Source of the DNA: Conexibacter sp. DBS9H8
GTDB lineage: Bacteria > Actinomycetota > Thermoleophilia > Solirubrobacterales > Solirubrobacteraceae
NCBI RefSeq assembly: GCF_023330685.1
Contig: NZ_CP097128.1
Location: forward strand, 62,001-126,000
DNA length: 64,000 bases
Direction of reading: 5' to 3'
Shown: positions 41,573 through 49,758 of the stretch, piece after piece
How the letters are laid out: each line of letters starts with the position of its first letter
Position numbering within the stretch: position 1 is the first letter of the stretch
Notes under the pieces: model-generated
What the model saw: the letters and a program-made list of their open reading frames with translations, nothing else
What the model was told of the DNA's origin: nothing
Database searches by the model: none
Made by a program: the position numbers and the translations under genes

Positions 41573-42254
41573 CGCCGTGCTCCAGCAGCGTCCGGACGCA
41601 CGCGTCGAGGGTCGGCAGACCGCGGTCGAGCTTTGCGCGCTGCAGCGCCTCCAGGGTCTCGGTGTGCACCGCGACCCACGCCGTGTTGGGGTAGTAGTGA
41701 TCGACGGTCTGGCGCCAGACCGCCATCTCCAGCCGGTAGTCGATCGACTTGGTCCACGGCACCAGCGTCATCTGGATCTGACCGTCGGGGCCGGGGTAGT
41801 AGATGGTGCCGTTGAAGTGCAGCGCCAGCGGCGCCTCCCCGTCCGGCAGCGCGTACAGGTACTTGACGGCGGCGAGCTCCATGTCGAAGCTGCAGGGGAC
41901 CGAGAGTGTGACCACGGTCGACTGGGTAAATGCGGGAACGAGGACCTCGCAGGTGGACCACACCAGGCTGTGGGTCGTCACCGCCCAACGCTCGGGCGAA
42001 CCGAACAGCTCGAGCAACCGCTCACCGGTGGCGTCGTCATAGCGCCGCCGGGCGGGTTCGATCATGATCGCCACGCTGAGGGCGATCAGCCAGACCGGCC
42101 GTCCGCTCGGTTCCGACACCGCCAGGTCAAGTGACATCATCGGCAGCGCCGCATGACGCAGCGGGCGGGCGGCGAGGATCGCGAACTCCGGATCGGGCAC
42201 GGCCGCAGGACCTGCGTCAGGTTCGCCCGCTGACAGCATGGCGCTCACGGCCAT
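41565..42254 (-). CDS. DUF6084 family protein
   Basis: 229 residues. The sequence is beta-rich and soluble: PDPEFAILAARPLRHAALPMMSLDLAVSEPSGRPVWLIALSVAIMIEPARRRYDDATGERLLELFG, then WSTCEVLVPAFTQSTVVTLSVPCSFDMELAAVKYLYALPDGEAPLALHFNGTIYYPGPDGQIQMTLVPWTKS, and a helical end. I match it from memory to DUF6084, a family found beside group 1h hydrogenases in Streptomyces and relatives. Biochemical role unknown. ATG at 42252-42254 overlaps the DUF5947 gene by 10 bp. Confidence 0.75.
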   Translation of the reverse strand: MAVSAMLSAGEPDAGPAAVPDPEFAILAARPLRHAALPMMSLDLAVSEPSGRPVWLIALSVAIMIEPARRRYDDATGERLLELFGSPERWAVTTHSLVWSTCEVLVPAFTQSTVVTLSVPCSFDMELAAVKYLYALPDGEAPLALHFNGTIYYPGPDGQIQMTLVPWTKSIDYRLEMAVWRQTVDHYYPNTAWVAVHTETLEALQRAKLDRGLPTLDACVRTLLEHGDG

Positions 42255-42979
42255 GTCCGGGCCTCGCGCCGCAGGCGCGTGAAGAACGCGGCCACCGCCT
42301 CCGCAACGCCGGCTCCGCCGGAGATCCCCTCCCAGTGCGCCTTGATCGTGCCCGTCAGCTCATAGCAGCGGTCGATCGGGGCGATCACGGACTGGGCAGG
42401 TTCGCTGAGCCGGTTGACGATCAGCGCTTCAATGTCGGGCTCCAGGCTTGCGAGCAGCGGGTTGCGCTCCGTCATCTCGTTCCAGGCGCTGAAGTGCAGC
42501 TCCGATTCCGTGGCGCCGACGGGACTGGGATACATGGCCACGACGCAGGCGGTGACCGTCGAGTGCATGAAGAAGGCCAGACCGATGGGAATCTGAAAGC
42601 GCGCCCAGAGGTCATCGGGCAGCTGCAGTTCCCCCAGCCACAGGGTGCGGCTCCCGACCGGCCGGTAATCGCCCTCTCCCGACCGCATCCCCCAGCAGGC
42701 CTCACACGTGCAGATGATCTGGCGTGGGACGAGCGCGATGAGATGGCGATGCTGATCCTCGATCCTTCCCCCACACAGCTCACAGCACGCGCTCAGCGGT
42801 GCCGGTCCCGCCAGCGCATGCCCCGGGCGACCGGACCGGGCGTCTGGACGGACACCCGGGGCCTCACCTTGCATCAGGGCCCGCAAGCCGGACACCGTCC
42901 TGGCGCGCTGGTGCGCGGTCACCGGCGCGCCGGCACGCCGGGCCTGGACGTACCCCGGAGTGAGGCCCTGGGGGCTCAT
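42245..42979 (-). CDS. DUF5947 family protein
   Basis: 244 residues. A Cys-rich segment, LSACCELCGGRIEDQHRHLIALVPRQIICTCEACWGM (about residues 62-98), carries CCELC, two His and CTCEAC and is likely to hold zinc or an Fe-S cluster. The remainder, IPIGLAFFMHSTVTACVVAMYPSPVGATESELHFSAWNEM...LEPDIEALIVNR, matches from memory the DUF5947 family linked to actinobacterial-type hydrogenases. Soluble, no signal peptide. ATGA overlap with the NifU-type gene places it in the same unit. Could be a redox carrier or an assembly factor. Confidence 0.8.
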   Translation of the reverse strand: MSPQGLTPGYVQARRAGAPVTAHQRARTVSGLRALMQGEAPGVRPDARSGRPGHALAGPAPLSACCELCGGRIEDQHRHLIALVPRQIICTCEACWGMRSGEGDYRPVGSRTLWLGELQLPDDLWARFQIPIGLAFFMHSTVTACVVAMYPSPVGATESELHFSAWNEMTERNPLLASLEPDIEALIVNRLSEPAQSVIAPIDRCYELTGTIKAHWEGISGGAGVAEAVAAFFTRLRREARTWP

Positions 42980-43971
42980 CGGGCGAGCGCCACCCGCACG
43001 CAGCCTGCCTCGATCAGCAACGGGACGGGCTCGAGCTGGAGCTGATCGTCATCCATCGATCGCCCGGCGCGGGGCAGGAAGAAGGCACGCCGACAGTGCG
43101 GACAGGTGAGCGTCCCGTCGGTGAGAGCACCGTCATGGATCGGTGCGCCACAGCCCGCGCAGACGTCGCGGTAGGCAAGCAGCGTTCCGTCGACGTCCGC
43201 CACCACCAGCGCCGTGTCCCCGACAGTCGCCCCGAGTACGGTGTCCCCCGGCGGCCGTTGATCGGACGCCAGCTCGATCCATGCTCCCGGCCCCGCCGCG
43301 GTGCCAGGCCCCGGGTCGGCAGACCCGCCGGCGGACCCGCCTCCAGACCCGCCGGCCCGGGTTCGCTCCCGCGGCGGTCCCGCCATCACCACGGGCAGCT
43401 CCATCCCCGAGCCGTGCGCCCCGGTGAGCATCGGGAGACCGGCGCGGCCGACGGTCTGGGGCGCGACACCCTCGACCTCAAGACCCTCGAGGTCGGGGGC
43501 ATGGGCCTCCAGCGCCTGCTTGATCGCCAGCTCGAGCGTGACCGCTGACGCCGAACAGTCAGAGCAGCTGCCACGCAGATGGATGCGAGCGACCCCCGCC
43601 TCGACCCCGAGCAGTTCGACATTGCCCCCATGGGAGGCCATGTAGGGGCGGACCGAATCGAGGGCGGCCTGCACCCGGTCCTCCAGCGGAACCGGGTGGA
43701 GGTCATGGATGAACAGCAGGGTCGTGATCAGTGGATCCTCAGTGAGCGCCGCGATGATCTGGGCGCCCGTGTCTCCGGCCGCCGCGACGGTCGCGAGCAG
43801 CCGCTCCAGACCGCTGCCGTACATCCTGATCACGGCGGCGACAAGTTCCTCGGCCAGCCCGCGGACCAAGGCGTCGCCGGCGCCATCCATGGCGGCCTGT
43901 AACTCCTGCACAGCCCCGACCAGTTCCTCGACACGGTCGGGTGCGGGGGCCGTCTGAACCGGGACGGTCAT
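42976..43971 (-). CDS. NifU-domain protein fused to a four-Cys Rieske-like domain
   Basis: 331 residues. N-terminal ~90 residues are helical. A NifU C-terminal type Fe-S scaffold follows (about 95-165): VQAALDSVRPYMASHGGNVELLGVEAGVARIHLRGSCSDCSASAVTLELAIKQAL with the CxxC (GSCSDC). After a Gly/Pro linker the C-terminal domain (about 240-325) has the Rieske-like layout VVADVDGTLLAYRDVCAGCGAPIHDGALTDGTLTCPHCRRAFFLP, but both cluster motifs are CxxC instead of CxH/CxxH. This may hold a rubredoxin-type or all-Cys cluster. It lies 5 bp after the large subunit gene, so it probably carries electrons from the hydrogenase or helps build its clusters. Confidence 0.85.
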   Translation of the reverse strand: MTVPVQTAPAPDRVEELVGAVQELQAAMDGAGDALVRGLAEELVAAVIRMYGSGLERLLATVAAAGDTGAQIIAALTEDPLITTLLFIHDLHPVPLEDRVQAALDSVRPYMASHGGNVELLGVEAGVARIHLRGSCSDCSASAVTLELAIKQALEAHAPDLEGLEVEGVAPQTVGRAGLPMLTGAHGSGMELPVVMAGPPRERTRAGGSGGGSAGGSADPGPGTAAGPGAWIELASDQRPPGDTVLGATVGDTALVVADVDGTLLAYRDVCAGCGAPIHDGALTDGTLTCPHCRRAFFLPRAGRSMDDDQLQLEPVPLLIEAGCVRVALAR

Positions 43972-43976
43972 CTGCG

Positions 43977-45746
43977 TCAGGCCATCGCCGTGGGCGTGTG
44001 GGTGACCTTGCGCACCCGGCCCGTCCCGGTGTACATGTGGACCCCACAGGGCAGACAGGGGTCAAAGGAGCGCACCGCGCGCATGATGTCGATGCCTTTG
44101 AAGTTATCCGGGCCGTTCTCCTCGAAGAGAGGAGTGTTCTGGACCGCGTCCTCATACGGTCCGGGGGTACCGTAGACATCACGGGGGCTGGCATTCCACG
44201 GCGTCGGAGGGTAGGGCTGGTAGTTGGCGATCTTCCCCTCCCGGATCACCATGTGATGGGAGAGGACGCCGCGGGCTGCTTCGTGGAAGCCGACGCTGAC
44301 GGCGTCCTCGGGCACCTTGAAGCTGTTCCAGCTCTTGGTACGTCCGGCCTGCACCTCCTTGATCGCCCGCTCAAGATTGTGCAGGGCGATCAGCGCACTG
44401 TAGGCCTGGTGGTAGGTACGCGCGCGGTCGCGCTCGATCGCGTTGGACTTCTCGGGCACCTGCCACTCAAGCTCCATCTCCGGCAGCTTGGGTGAGCGCG
44501 GGAGCACCATCTGGATCGAGTGCCCGGTCGCCTTGGCATAGCCGAAGTCGACCACTCCTGCCTTTGCCGTGCACCACTGGCGCGCAAACGGACCCCCGCC
44601 GGTATCGCAGCAGACATGCGCCCCCGTCCGCTTGTCGAACATGCGGGGTGACACGACCCAGGTGTACTTGTCGGTGAAGTCCCGCTTTTGGGGGCGGGGC
44701 AGCGTGACCTTGTTCCAGGGATGGTTCTTGTCGACCGGATTCCCCAGCGGATCATGGGTGACGAACGTCGGCTCGTTCTGCCAACCGTCAAAATAGGAGG
44801 AGCCGAGCAGGATCCGGATCATCAGGTTGATCTCAACCAGGTCCGTTGAGATCAACTCCCCACCGATCGCCACGCCAGGGGTGATGTAACGGCGGCGACC
44901 CCAGTCGGTCATGTGACGGTAGTCGTAGTCAACATAATCAGGGTCGTCAAACGACCCCCAGTTGACGAGGTTGGTCTCCCGGTATCCGACCATGTCATAG
45001 CCGGGAAGTTCCTGAAGGAAGAAGTCGTAGAGATCATCGTGCATCGGCACGCTGCGCTTGACATAGTCGAAGTAGCGCATCAGGCGCACGTAGTAATCGG
45101 TACAGGTCTGGTGGGTGATATCCGCGCTGCAGCCGCCCGGCATGATCGTCGACGGATGGGTGTGACGACCGCCGAAGAGGCAGTACATCTCTCGCGTGTA
45201 ACGAGCAACGTGCAGCGTCTCCAGATAGAACTCGCCGGTGAATGGATTCAGCGCCCGCATGATGTCGGCAATCGTCTTGTGGCCATGGATGTCCCGTCCC
45301 GGCGCAGCCGTCTGCTCGGCCTTGGCGAGCAGGCTCGGGTTGGTCTCCTTGACCATCTGCTCACAGAAGTCGACGTTGGCCATGCAGTCGTTGTAGATCG
45401 CGTGGTCGAAGATGTAGTCGGCGGTCTCTGCGAGGTTGAAGGCAAGGTCGCCGAGCTTGGGTGGCTTGACCCCATAGGCCATGTTCTGGTTCAGGCATGA
45501 ACACGTACAGTGGTTGTCGCCGCAGATCCCACAGATCCGACTCGTGATGAAGTGGGCGTCACGCGGATCGATCCCCTTCATGAAGATGTCAAAGCCACGG
45601 AAGATCATCGACGTGCTGTAGCACTTGAGTACCTGCCGATTGGAGAAATCGATCTCCGTGTGGATTCCGAGGCTGCCCACGATCCGCGTGATCGGATCCC
45701 AGGACATCTCCTTGACCATGACCTTGTTTGCCGTTGTGACCGCCAT
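43977..45746 (-). CDS. hhyL: [NiFe]-hydrogenase large subunit, group 1h (actinobacterial type)
   Basis: 589 residues from ATG at 45744-45746, with GAGGAGG upstream. WDPITRIVGSLGIHTEIDFSNRQVLKCYSTSMIFRGFD is the N-terminal RxxGxxxxH/FRGFE-like motif. The L1 nickel motif is FITSRICGICGDNHCTCSCLNQN, and L2 is SFDPCLPCGVHMYTGTG at the C-terminus; these provide the four Ni-binding cysteines. The peptide after the last His (MYTGTGRVRKVTHTPTAMA) is the maturation tail. DPCLPCGVHMY and the small-subunit ligand pattern match the high-affinity, oxygen-insensitive group 1h enzymes of Mycobacterium, Streptomyces and Cupriavidus. It would oxidise H2, down to atmospheric level if like its relatives. Confidence 0.95.
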   Translation of the reverse strand: MAVTTANKVMVKEMSWDPITRIVGSLGIHTEIDFSNRQVLKCYSTSMIFRGFDIFMKGIDPRDAHFITSRICGICGDNHCTCSCLNQNMAYGVKPPKLGDLAFNLAETADYIFDHAIYNDCMANVDFCEQMVKETNPSLLAKAEQTAAPGRDIHGHKTIADIMRALNPFTGEFYLETLHVARYTREMYCLFGGRHTHPSTIMPGGCSADITHQTCTDYYVRLMRYFDYVKRSVPMHDDLYDFFLQELPGYDMVGYRETNLVNWGSFDDPDYVDYDYRHMTDWGRRRYITPGVAIGGELISTDLVEINLMIRILLGSSYFDGWQNEPTFVTHDPLGNPVDKNHPWNKVTLPRPQKRDFTDKYTWVVSPRMFDKRTGAHVCCDTGGGPFARQWCTAKAGVVDFGYAKATGHSIQMVLPRSPKLPEMELEWQVPEKSNAIERDRARTYHQAYSALIALHNLERAIKEVQAGRTKSWNSFKVPEDAVSVGFHEAARGVLSHHMVIREGKIANYQPYPPTPWNASPRDVYGTPGPYEDAVQNTPLFEENGPDNFKGIDIMRAVRSFDPCLPCGVHMYTGTGRVRKVTHTPTAMA

Positions 45747-45818
45747 CACTCACTCCTCCTCGTTGCATTCTCAGCGCGCGCTCGCGCTTACCTGCCGGCG
45801 CGCTCGAGCGTCCACCGT

Positions 45819-46877
45819 TCACCAGCGCTTTGCGTAGCCGCTGCTGAGCGTCGAGCTCCGGCGGCGCCACTCGGGTTCCACGTCATATTCCCGCCTGATA
45901 TTGCGCATGCGGAAGTAGCGGACGATCGGCCCGTAACTGAACTTGATCACGTTGGCCGCCATCGCGCCGTATTTGTCCTCGTCCATGAACGGCATGAACT
46001 TGTCCGGAAAGCCAGGCATCGTGCAGGCCATGCAGATGCCCCCGACGTTCGGGCATCCGCCGATGCCGTTGACCCAGCCCCGCACCGGAACGTTGCACTT
46101 CACCACGGGCCCCTTGCAGCCGAGCTTGATCAGACAGCGATGATCTGACCCGTACTCGGTGGCGAAGTCGCCCTGCTCGGCGAACCCGGCGCGGTTGCAG
46201 CTCTCACGGACGGTGCGCCCGAACAGCCATTTGGGCCGCAGTGCCTCATCCAACTCGGGTGCGGGTGCCAGCCCGGCGAGGTGCAGCGCGAGGTAGAGCA
46301 GAACCTCGGTCATATTGTCCGGCTGGGCCGGACAGCCGGGGATGCAGATGACCGGCAGGCCGGCCTTTGACTTCCAGCTCCAGCCGAGATAGTCGGGGAC
46401 ACCCATCGCCCCGGTCGGGTTGTTCTTCATCGCCGGGATCCCGCCGTAGGTGGCGCAGGTTCCGATCGCGACGACGGCGGCCGCCTTGGGTGCGAGCCGG
46501 TCCATCCACTCATTCATGGTGATCGGCTGGCCGTTGGACGGGTTGACCGCAAAGCCCGTCCAGTGCCCGTCACCGTTGATCTCCTCGTTGCCGAGCGATC
46601 CTTCGATGCAGAGGACGAACGGGTCGAGTTTCCCTGCCTCCGCGTCAAACCATGCCTGGGCGTACTCCTGCCCGACGGCATAGTCGATCACCTGGTTGTG
46701 GACGATCACCTTCGGCATTCCCGGGATCGCCTGCAAGATGATGTCCTCGAGGCTCGGGTTGGTGGCCGAGGTCATCGCCACCGAGTCCCCCTCGCAGCTC
46801 AGTCCGGTGGTCATCCACAGGACGTGGGCGGTGACCGCCTCGGTCTTGGACTGCTCTGCGTATGCCGTACTCGCCAT
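45819..46877 (-). CDS. hhyS: [NiFe]-hydrogenase small subunit, group 1h
   Basis: 352 residues from ATG at 46875-46877, with an AGGAG site. LWMTTGLSCEGDSVAMTSATNPSLEDII is the proximal-cluster segment: Cys28 is kept but the usual second Cys is Asp31, the 3Cys-1Asp pattern known from the Cupriavidus actinobacterial-type enzyme. Other ligands are in VAIGTCATYGGIPA and IPGCPAQPDNMTE. The distal/medial clusters are in HRCLIKLGCKGPVVKCNVPVRGWVNGIGGCPNVGGICMACTMPGFPD. There is no Tat signal peptide and no C-terminal membrane anchor, so the enzyme stays on the cytoplasmic side. 72 bp separate it from hhyL. Confidence 0.95.
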   Translation of the reverse strand: MASTAYAEQSKTEAVTAHVLWMTTGLSCEGDSVAMTSATNPSLEDIILQAIPGMPKVIVHNQVIDYAVGQEYAQAWFDAEAGKLDPFVLCIEGSLGNEEINGDGHWTGFAVNPSNGQPITMNEWMDRLAPKAAAVVAIGTCATYGGIPAMKNNPTGAMGVPDYLGWSWKSKAGLPVICIPGCPAQPDNMTEVLLYLALHLAGLAPAPELDEALRPKWLFGRTVRESCNRAGFAEQGDFATEYGSDHRCLIKLGCKGPVVKCNVPVRGWVNGIGGCPNVGGICMACTMPGFPDKFMPFMDEDKYGAMAANVIKFSYGPIVRYFRMRNIRREYDVEPEWRRRSSTLSSGYAKRW

Positions 46878-46917
46878 GTTGTCTCCTCTCACCCATACAC
46901 GCGGTGCGAGCCGCGCC

Positions 46918-48012
46918 TCAACAGATCCGTGGCAGTGGATCGCCGACGAGTTGATCCAGCACCCGCCGGCCCCCGAAGCTCGTGTGCAACAGCACCATGC
47001 CCGGGGGCTCCCGTCGTACCTCGCCGATCTCAACGGCCTGCTCACAGCCCGGGACGGCCCGAAGCGCCGCCAGAGCCTCCGCCGCCACCTCCGGCGCGAC
47101 GAACACGACCATCTTGCCCTCGTTGGCCATGTACAGCGGATCGATGCCGAGGATCTCCGCCGCACCGGCCACGGCGTCCCGCACCGGCACGTCCGCCTCA
47201 CGTACGACCATCGCGACACCGGAACTGCGCGCCAGTTCATTGAGCACCGACGCCACCCCGCCGCGGGTGGCGTCCCGCAGGCATCGCAGCGACGGTCCCA
47301 CCCCCTCCAGCAGCGCGTCGACGGCCGGCCACAGCGAGCAGCTGTCTGAGCTGATCTCGGCGTTGAGCTCAAATGCGTTGCGTGCGAGCATGATCGCCGT
47401 CCCGTGCTCGCCGATCGTCCCCGACAGCAGGATCCGGTCGCCGGGGACCAGCGACGCCGGAGAGAGCCGGGCCCGCGGGTCCCGCAGTCCCACGCCGGTG
47501 GTGGTGAGGTACATCCCGTCGGCACGGCCGCGCTCGACGACCTTGGTGTCGCCGGCGATCACGCTGACGTCGGCTCCCCGTGCCGCCTCCGCGATCGCGG
47601 TCACCTCCGCTCCTAACACGTCCGCGCCCAGCCCCTCCTCGAGGATCATCGACAGGGTCAGCGCGAGCGGACGCGCTCCGACCATGGCCAAATCGTTGAT
47701 GGTGCCGTGAACCGCGAGGCTCCCGATCGATCCACCCGGAAACTGCAGCGGAGACACCACGAACGCGTCCGTGCTGAGGGCCAGTTCCACCCCGCCGGTG
47801 ACCAGCGCCCCCGCATCAGCCATCGCGTCAAGGGTGGCGTTGGCAAACGCGGGCGCGAGCAGGCCCTCGATCAGGCTCTGAGTCGCTCGGCCTCCGGCAC
47901 CGTGTGACATCGTGATCGTGGGGTCCCGGAACTTCGCACGCCGGCGGCGCGCGGTCTCGATGATCCCGAGGACGGTCGCCTCACGGGCAGACAGGGCCGC
48001 GGAGTTGGTCAT
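46918..48012 (-). CDS. hypE: Hydrogenase maturation protein HypE
   Basis: 364 residues from ATG at 48010-48012, coupled to the hypD stop (ATGA). The PurM-like fold shows ITMSHGAGGRATQSLIEGLLAPAF, VTGGVELALSTDAFVVSPLQFPGGSIGSLAVHGTINDLAMVGARPLALTLSMILEEGL (ATP site), RDATRGGVASVLNELARSSGVAM, and the conserved C-terminus DPLPRIC whose Cys carries the thiocarbamate that is dehydrated to thiocyanate. It makes the cyanide ligands from the carbamoyl group loaded by HypF. 40 bp precede the small subunit gene. Confidence 0.97.
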   Translation of the reverse strand: MTNSAALSAREATVLGIIETARRRRAKFRDPTITMSHGAGGRATQSLIEGLLAPAFANATLDAMADAGALVTGGVELALSTDAFVVSPLQFPGGSIGSLAVHGTINDLAMVGARPLALTLSMILEEGLGADVLGAEVTAIAEAARGADVSVIAGDTKVVERGRADGMYLTTTGVGLRDPRARLSPASLVPGDRILLSGTIGEHGTAIMLARNAFELNAEISSDSCSLWPAVDALLEGVGPSLRCLRDATRGGVASVLNELARSSGVAMVVREADVPVRDAVAGAAEILGIDPLYMANEGKMVVFVAPEVAAEALAALRAVPGCEQAVEIGEVRREPPGMVLLHTSFGGRRVLDQLVGDPLPRIC

Positions 48013-49127
48013 CACAGGACCTCCCGTTCCCGCGCGAACCGGCCGTAGTTGTAATAAGCGGCACAGGCTCCCTCGGAGGAGACCATGCAGGTGCCGATCG
48101 GTCGCTCCGGGGTGCAGGCGCTCCCGAACACCTTGCATTCCCACGGTTTGATCACGCCCTTGAGCACCTCCCCGCACTGGCAGGCCTTGGGATCGGCGAC
48201 CCGCACCCCGGGAACATCGAAGCGCCGTTCCGCATCAAGATCCGCGTAGGCGTCCGACAGGCGCAGACCGCTGTGGGAGATGAAGCCCAAACCCCGCCAT
48301 TCGAAGTGGGGCCGCAGCGTGAACACCTCGGCCATCACCTCGAGTGCCCGCAGGTTGCCCTCATCCGGAACGACGCGCCGGTACTGGTTCTCAACCTCAC
48401 TGCGGCCGTCCCCGATCTGGCCGAGGATCATCACGATCGCCGCGAGGATGTCGAGGGGCTCAAAGCCGGCGATGACCACCGGTTTGGCGTAGTCATCTGC
48501 GATGAACTGGAACGGTCGGGCACCGACGATCGTGGCGACGTGGCCGGGGCCGATGAACCCGTCAAGACGGAGATCGGGCGACTCCAGCAGCGCACGTAGC
48601 GGCGGTACGATCGTGACGTGGTTGCACAGGCAGGAGAAGTTGTGGACCATCTCGGCCCGTGCACGCTTGAGAGTGAGCGCGGTGGACGGAGCCGTCGTCT
48701 CAAAGCCGATCGCCAGGAAGACAACCTCTCGGTCCGGGTTGTCCTTCGCGATGCGCAGGGCATCAAGCGGGGAGTAGACCATGCGGACGTCCGCTCCGGC
48801 CGCCTTGGCCTCGAGTAGACAGTGATCAGAGCCGGGGACGCGCAGCATGTCGCCAAAGCAGGTGAAGATGACACCCGGCTGGCGGGCGATGGCGACGGCG
48901 TCATCCACACGTCCCATCGGGATCACGCACACCGGGCAGCCGGGACCGTGCACCAACTCGACGTTGGCCGGCAACAGGTCATCAACGCCGTACTTGTAGA
49001 TCGCGTGCGTGTGCCCGCCACAGACCTCCATCAGCTTGTAGTGACGGCCGGGCTCCACCAGCGACAGAATCTCCCCAGCGAGCGCGCGGCCCAGCGTGGG
49101 GTTGCGGAACTCGTCGACGAACTTCAT
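48012..49127 (-). CDS. hypD: Hydrogenase maturation protein HypD
   Basis: 371 residues from ATG at 49125-49127; upstream sequence in frame is shadow of the neighbouring gene. Conserved HypD motifs: KLMEVCGGHTHAIYKYGVDDLLP (Cys of the catalytic site), VHGPGCPVCVIPMGRVDDAVAIA (CPVC redox pair), FCFGDMLRVPGS-like TCFGDMLRVPGSD, FLAIGFETTAPSTALTL, GPGHVATIVG and the C-terminal [4Fe-4S] ligands in ACQCGEVLKGVIKPWECKVFGSACTPERPIGTCMVSSEGACAAYY. With HypC it forms the platform on which Fe(CN)2CO is assembled. TGA of the upstream gene overlaps the start. Confidence 0.97.
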   Translation of the reverse strand: MKFVDEFRNPTLGRALAGEILSLVEPGRHYKLMEVCGGHTHAIYKYGVDDLLPANVELVHGPGCPVCVIPMGRVDDAVAIARQPGVIFTCFGDMLRVPGSDHCLLEAKAAGADVRMVYSPLDALRIAKDNPDREVVFLAIGFETTAPSTALTLKRARAEMVHNFSCLCNHVTIVPPLRALLESPDLRLDGFIGPGHVATIVGARPFQFIADDYAKPVVIAGFEPLDILAAIVMILGQIGDGRSEVENQYRRVVPDEGNLRALEVMAEVFTLRPHFEWRGLGFISHSGLRLSDAYADLDAERRFDVPGVRVADPKACQCGEVLKGVIKPWECKVFGSACTPERPIGTCMVSSEGACAAYYNYGRFAREREVL

Positions 49128-49372
49128 CACGGCGCCGCCTCCCCCGCCAGCGTCACGATCGCGGTTCCGGCGTGGACGAGCAGGCGCTGGCCGACCGTGA
49201 CCGGTCCGACCAGAGCGGTCTGCACCGTGATCTCCTCGCCACCGGATGCGGTGCAGCACGCCAGTCCGGCAGCGGCGTCGACGGACACGATGCTCACCGG
49301 CTCGGCTGCGTCAGCGCAGGTGATGCAGTGCACCGGGATCGCGCCAGCCGAGCTCGGGAGCGCTCCGGTCAT
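49127..49372 (-). CDS. Second HypC-like protein (HypC/HupF family, divergent)
   Basis: 81 residues. It has the small barrel typical of HypC, IVSVDAAAGLACCTASGGEEITVQTALVGPVTVGQRLLVHAGTAIVTL, ending in the DxVLVHxGxAi-like motif. The N-terminus, however, is MTGALPSSAGAIPVHCITCADAAEP: the essential Cys2 of HypC is absent and replaced by an internal CITC pair. It overlaps both hypC (4 bp) and hypD (3 bp). It may bind metal or act as a chaperone paralogue specific to this hydrogenase type; similar extra copies accompany other group 1h clusters (from memory). Confidence 0.8.
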   Translation of the reverse strand: MTGALPSSAGAIPVHCITCADAAEPVSIVSVDAAAGLACCTASGGEEITVQTALVGPVTVGQRLLVHAGTAIVTLAGEAAP

Positions 49373-49653
49373 TCGATCACGCTCGCCTTCAGCTGTTCGA
49401 GTTCCTGTTCATAGTCAGCCCCCATCCGCTCCAACAGATCCCGGGTGGCCCGCGCCTCATCCTCATCCACGGCGGAGATCGCGAAGCCGACGTGGATGAG
49501 CACCCAGTCCCCCGACTGAGCACCGCTCCCGGAACCGTCACCGTCCAGCAGGCTGACGTTGATCCGGCGACGAACGCCCGCGACGTCGACGACGGCGATC
49601 CGACGTGCCTCGTCGACAATCTCAAGGATCTGTCCGGGGATGGCCAGACACAT
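49369..49653 (-). CDS. hypC: Hydrogenase chaperone HypC
   Basis: 94 residues from ATG at 49651-49653, giving the required MCLAIPGQILEI N-terminus with Cys2, which binds the iron centre and contacts HypD. Then VDVAGVRRRINVSLLDG and SGDWVLIHVGFAISAVDEDEARATRDLLERMGADYEQELEQL, with the WVLIHVGFAIS motif and the C-terminal helix. It is the first gene of the leftward hydrogenase run, about 105 bp after the nearest GGTAACCC palindrome. Confidence 0.96.
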   Translation of the reverse strand: MCLAIPGQILEIVDEARRIAVVDVAGVRRRINVSLLDGDGSGSGAQSGDWVLIHVGFAISAVDEDEARATRDLLERMGADYEQELEQLKASVIE

Positions 49654-49758
49654 GCGGCGCGCTCTCCTCGCTGGTCGCCGGCACACCGCCGAGTCAACGG
49701 CCTGCCAGGTGGATCGCTGCCGGTTCTAGCACCGCCTCCGACCAGTCAACACCTGTCC

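Noticed and set aside
43977-46877. Group 2a (Huc-type) hydrogenase
   Set aside because: The small subunit Asp ligand, DPCLPCGVHMY motif and the DUF5947/DUF6084/NifU neighbours fit group 1h better. Confidence is good but a tree would be decisive.
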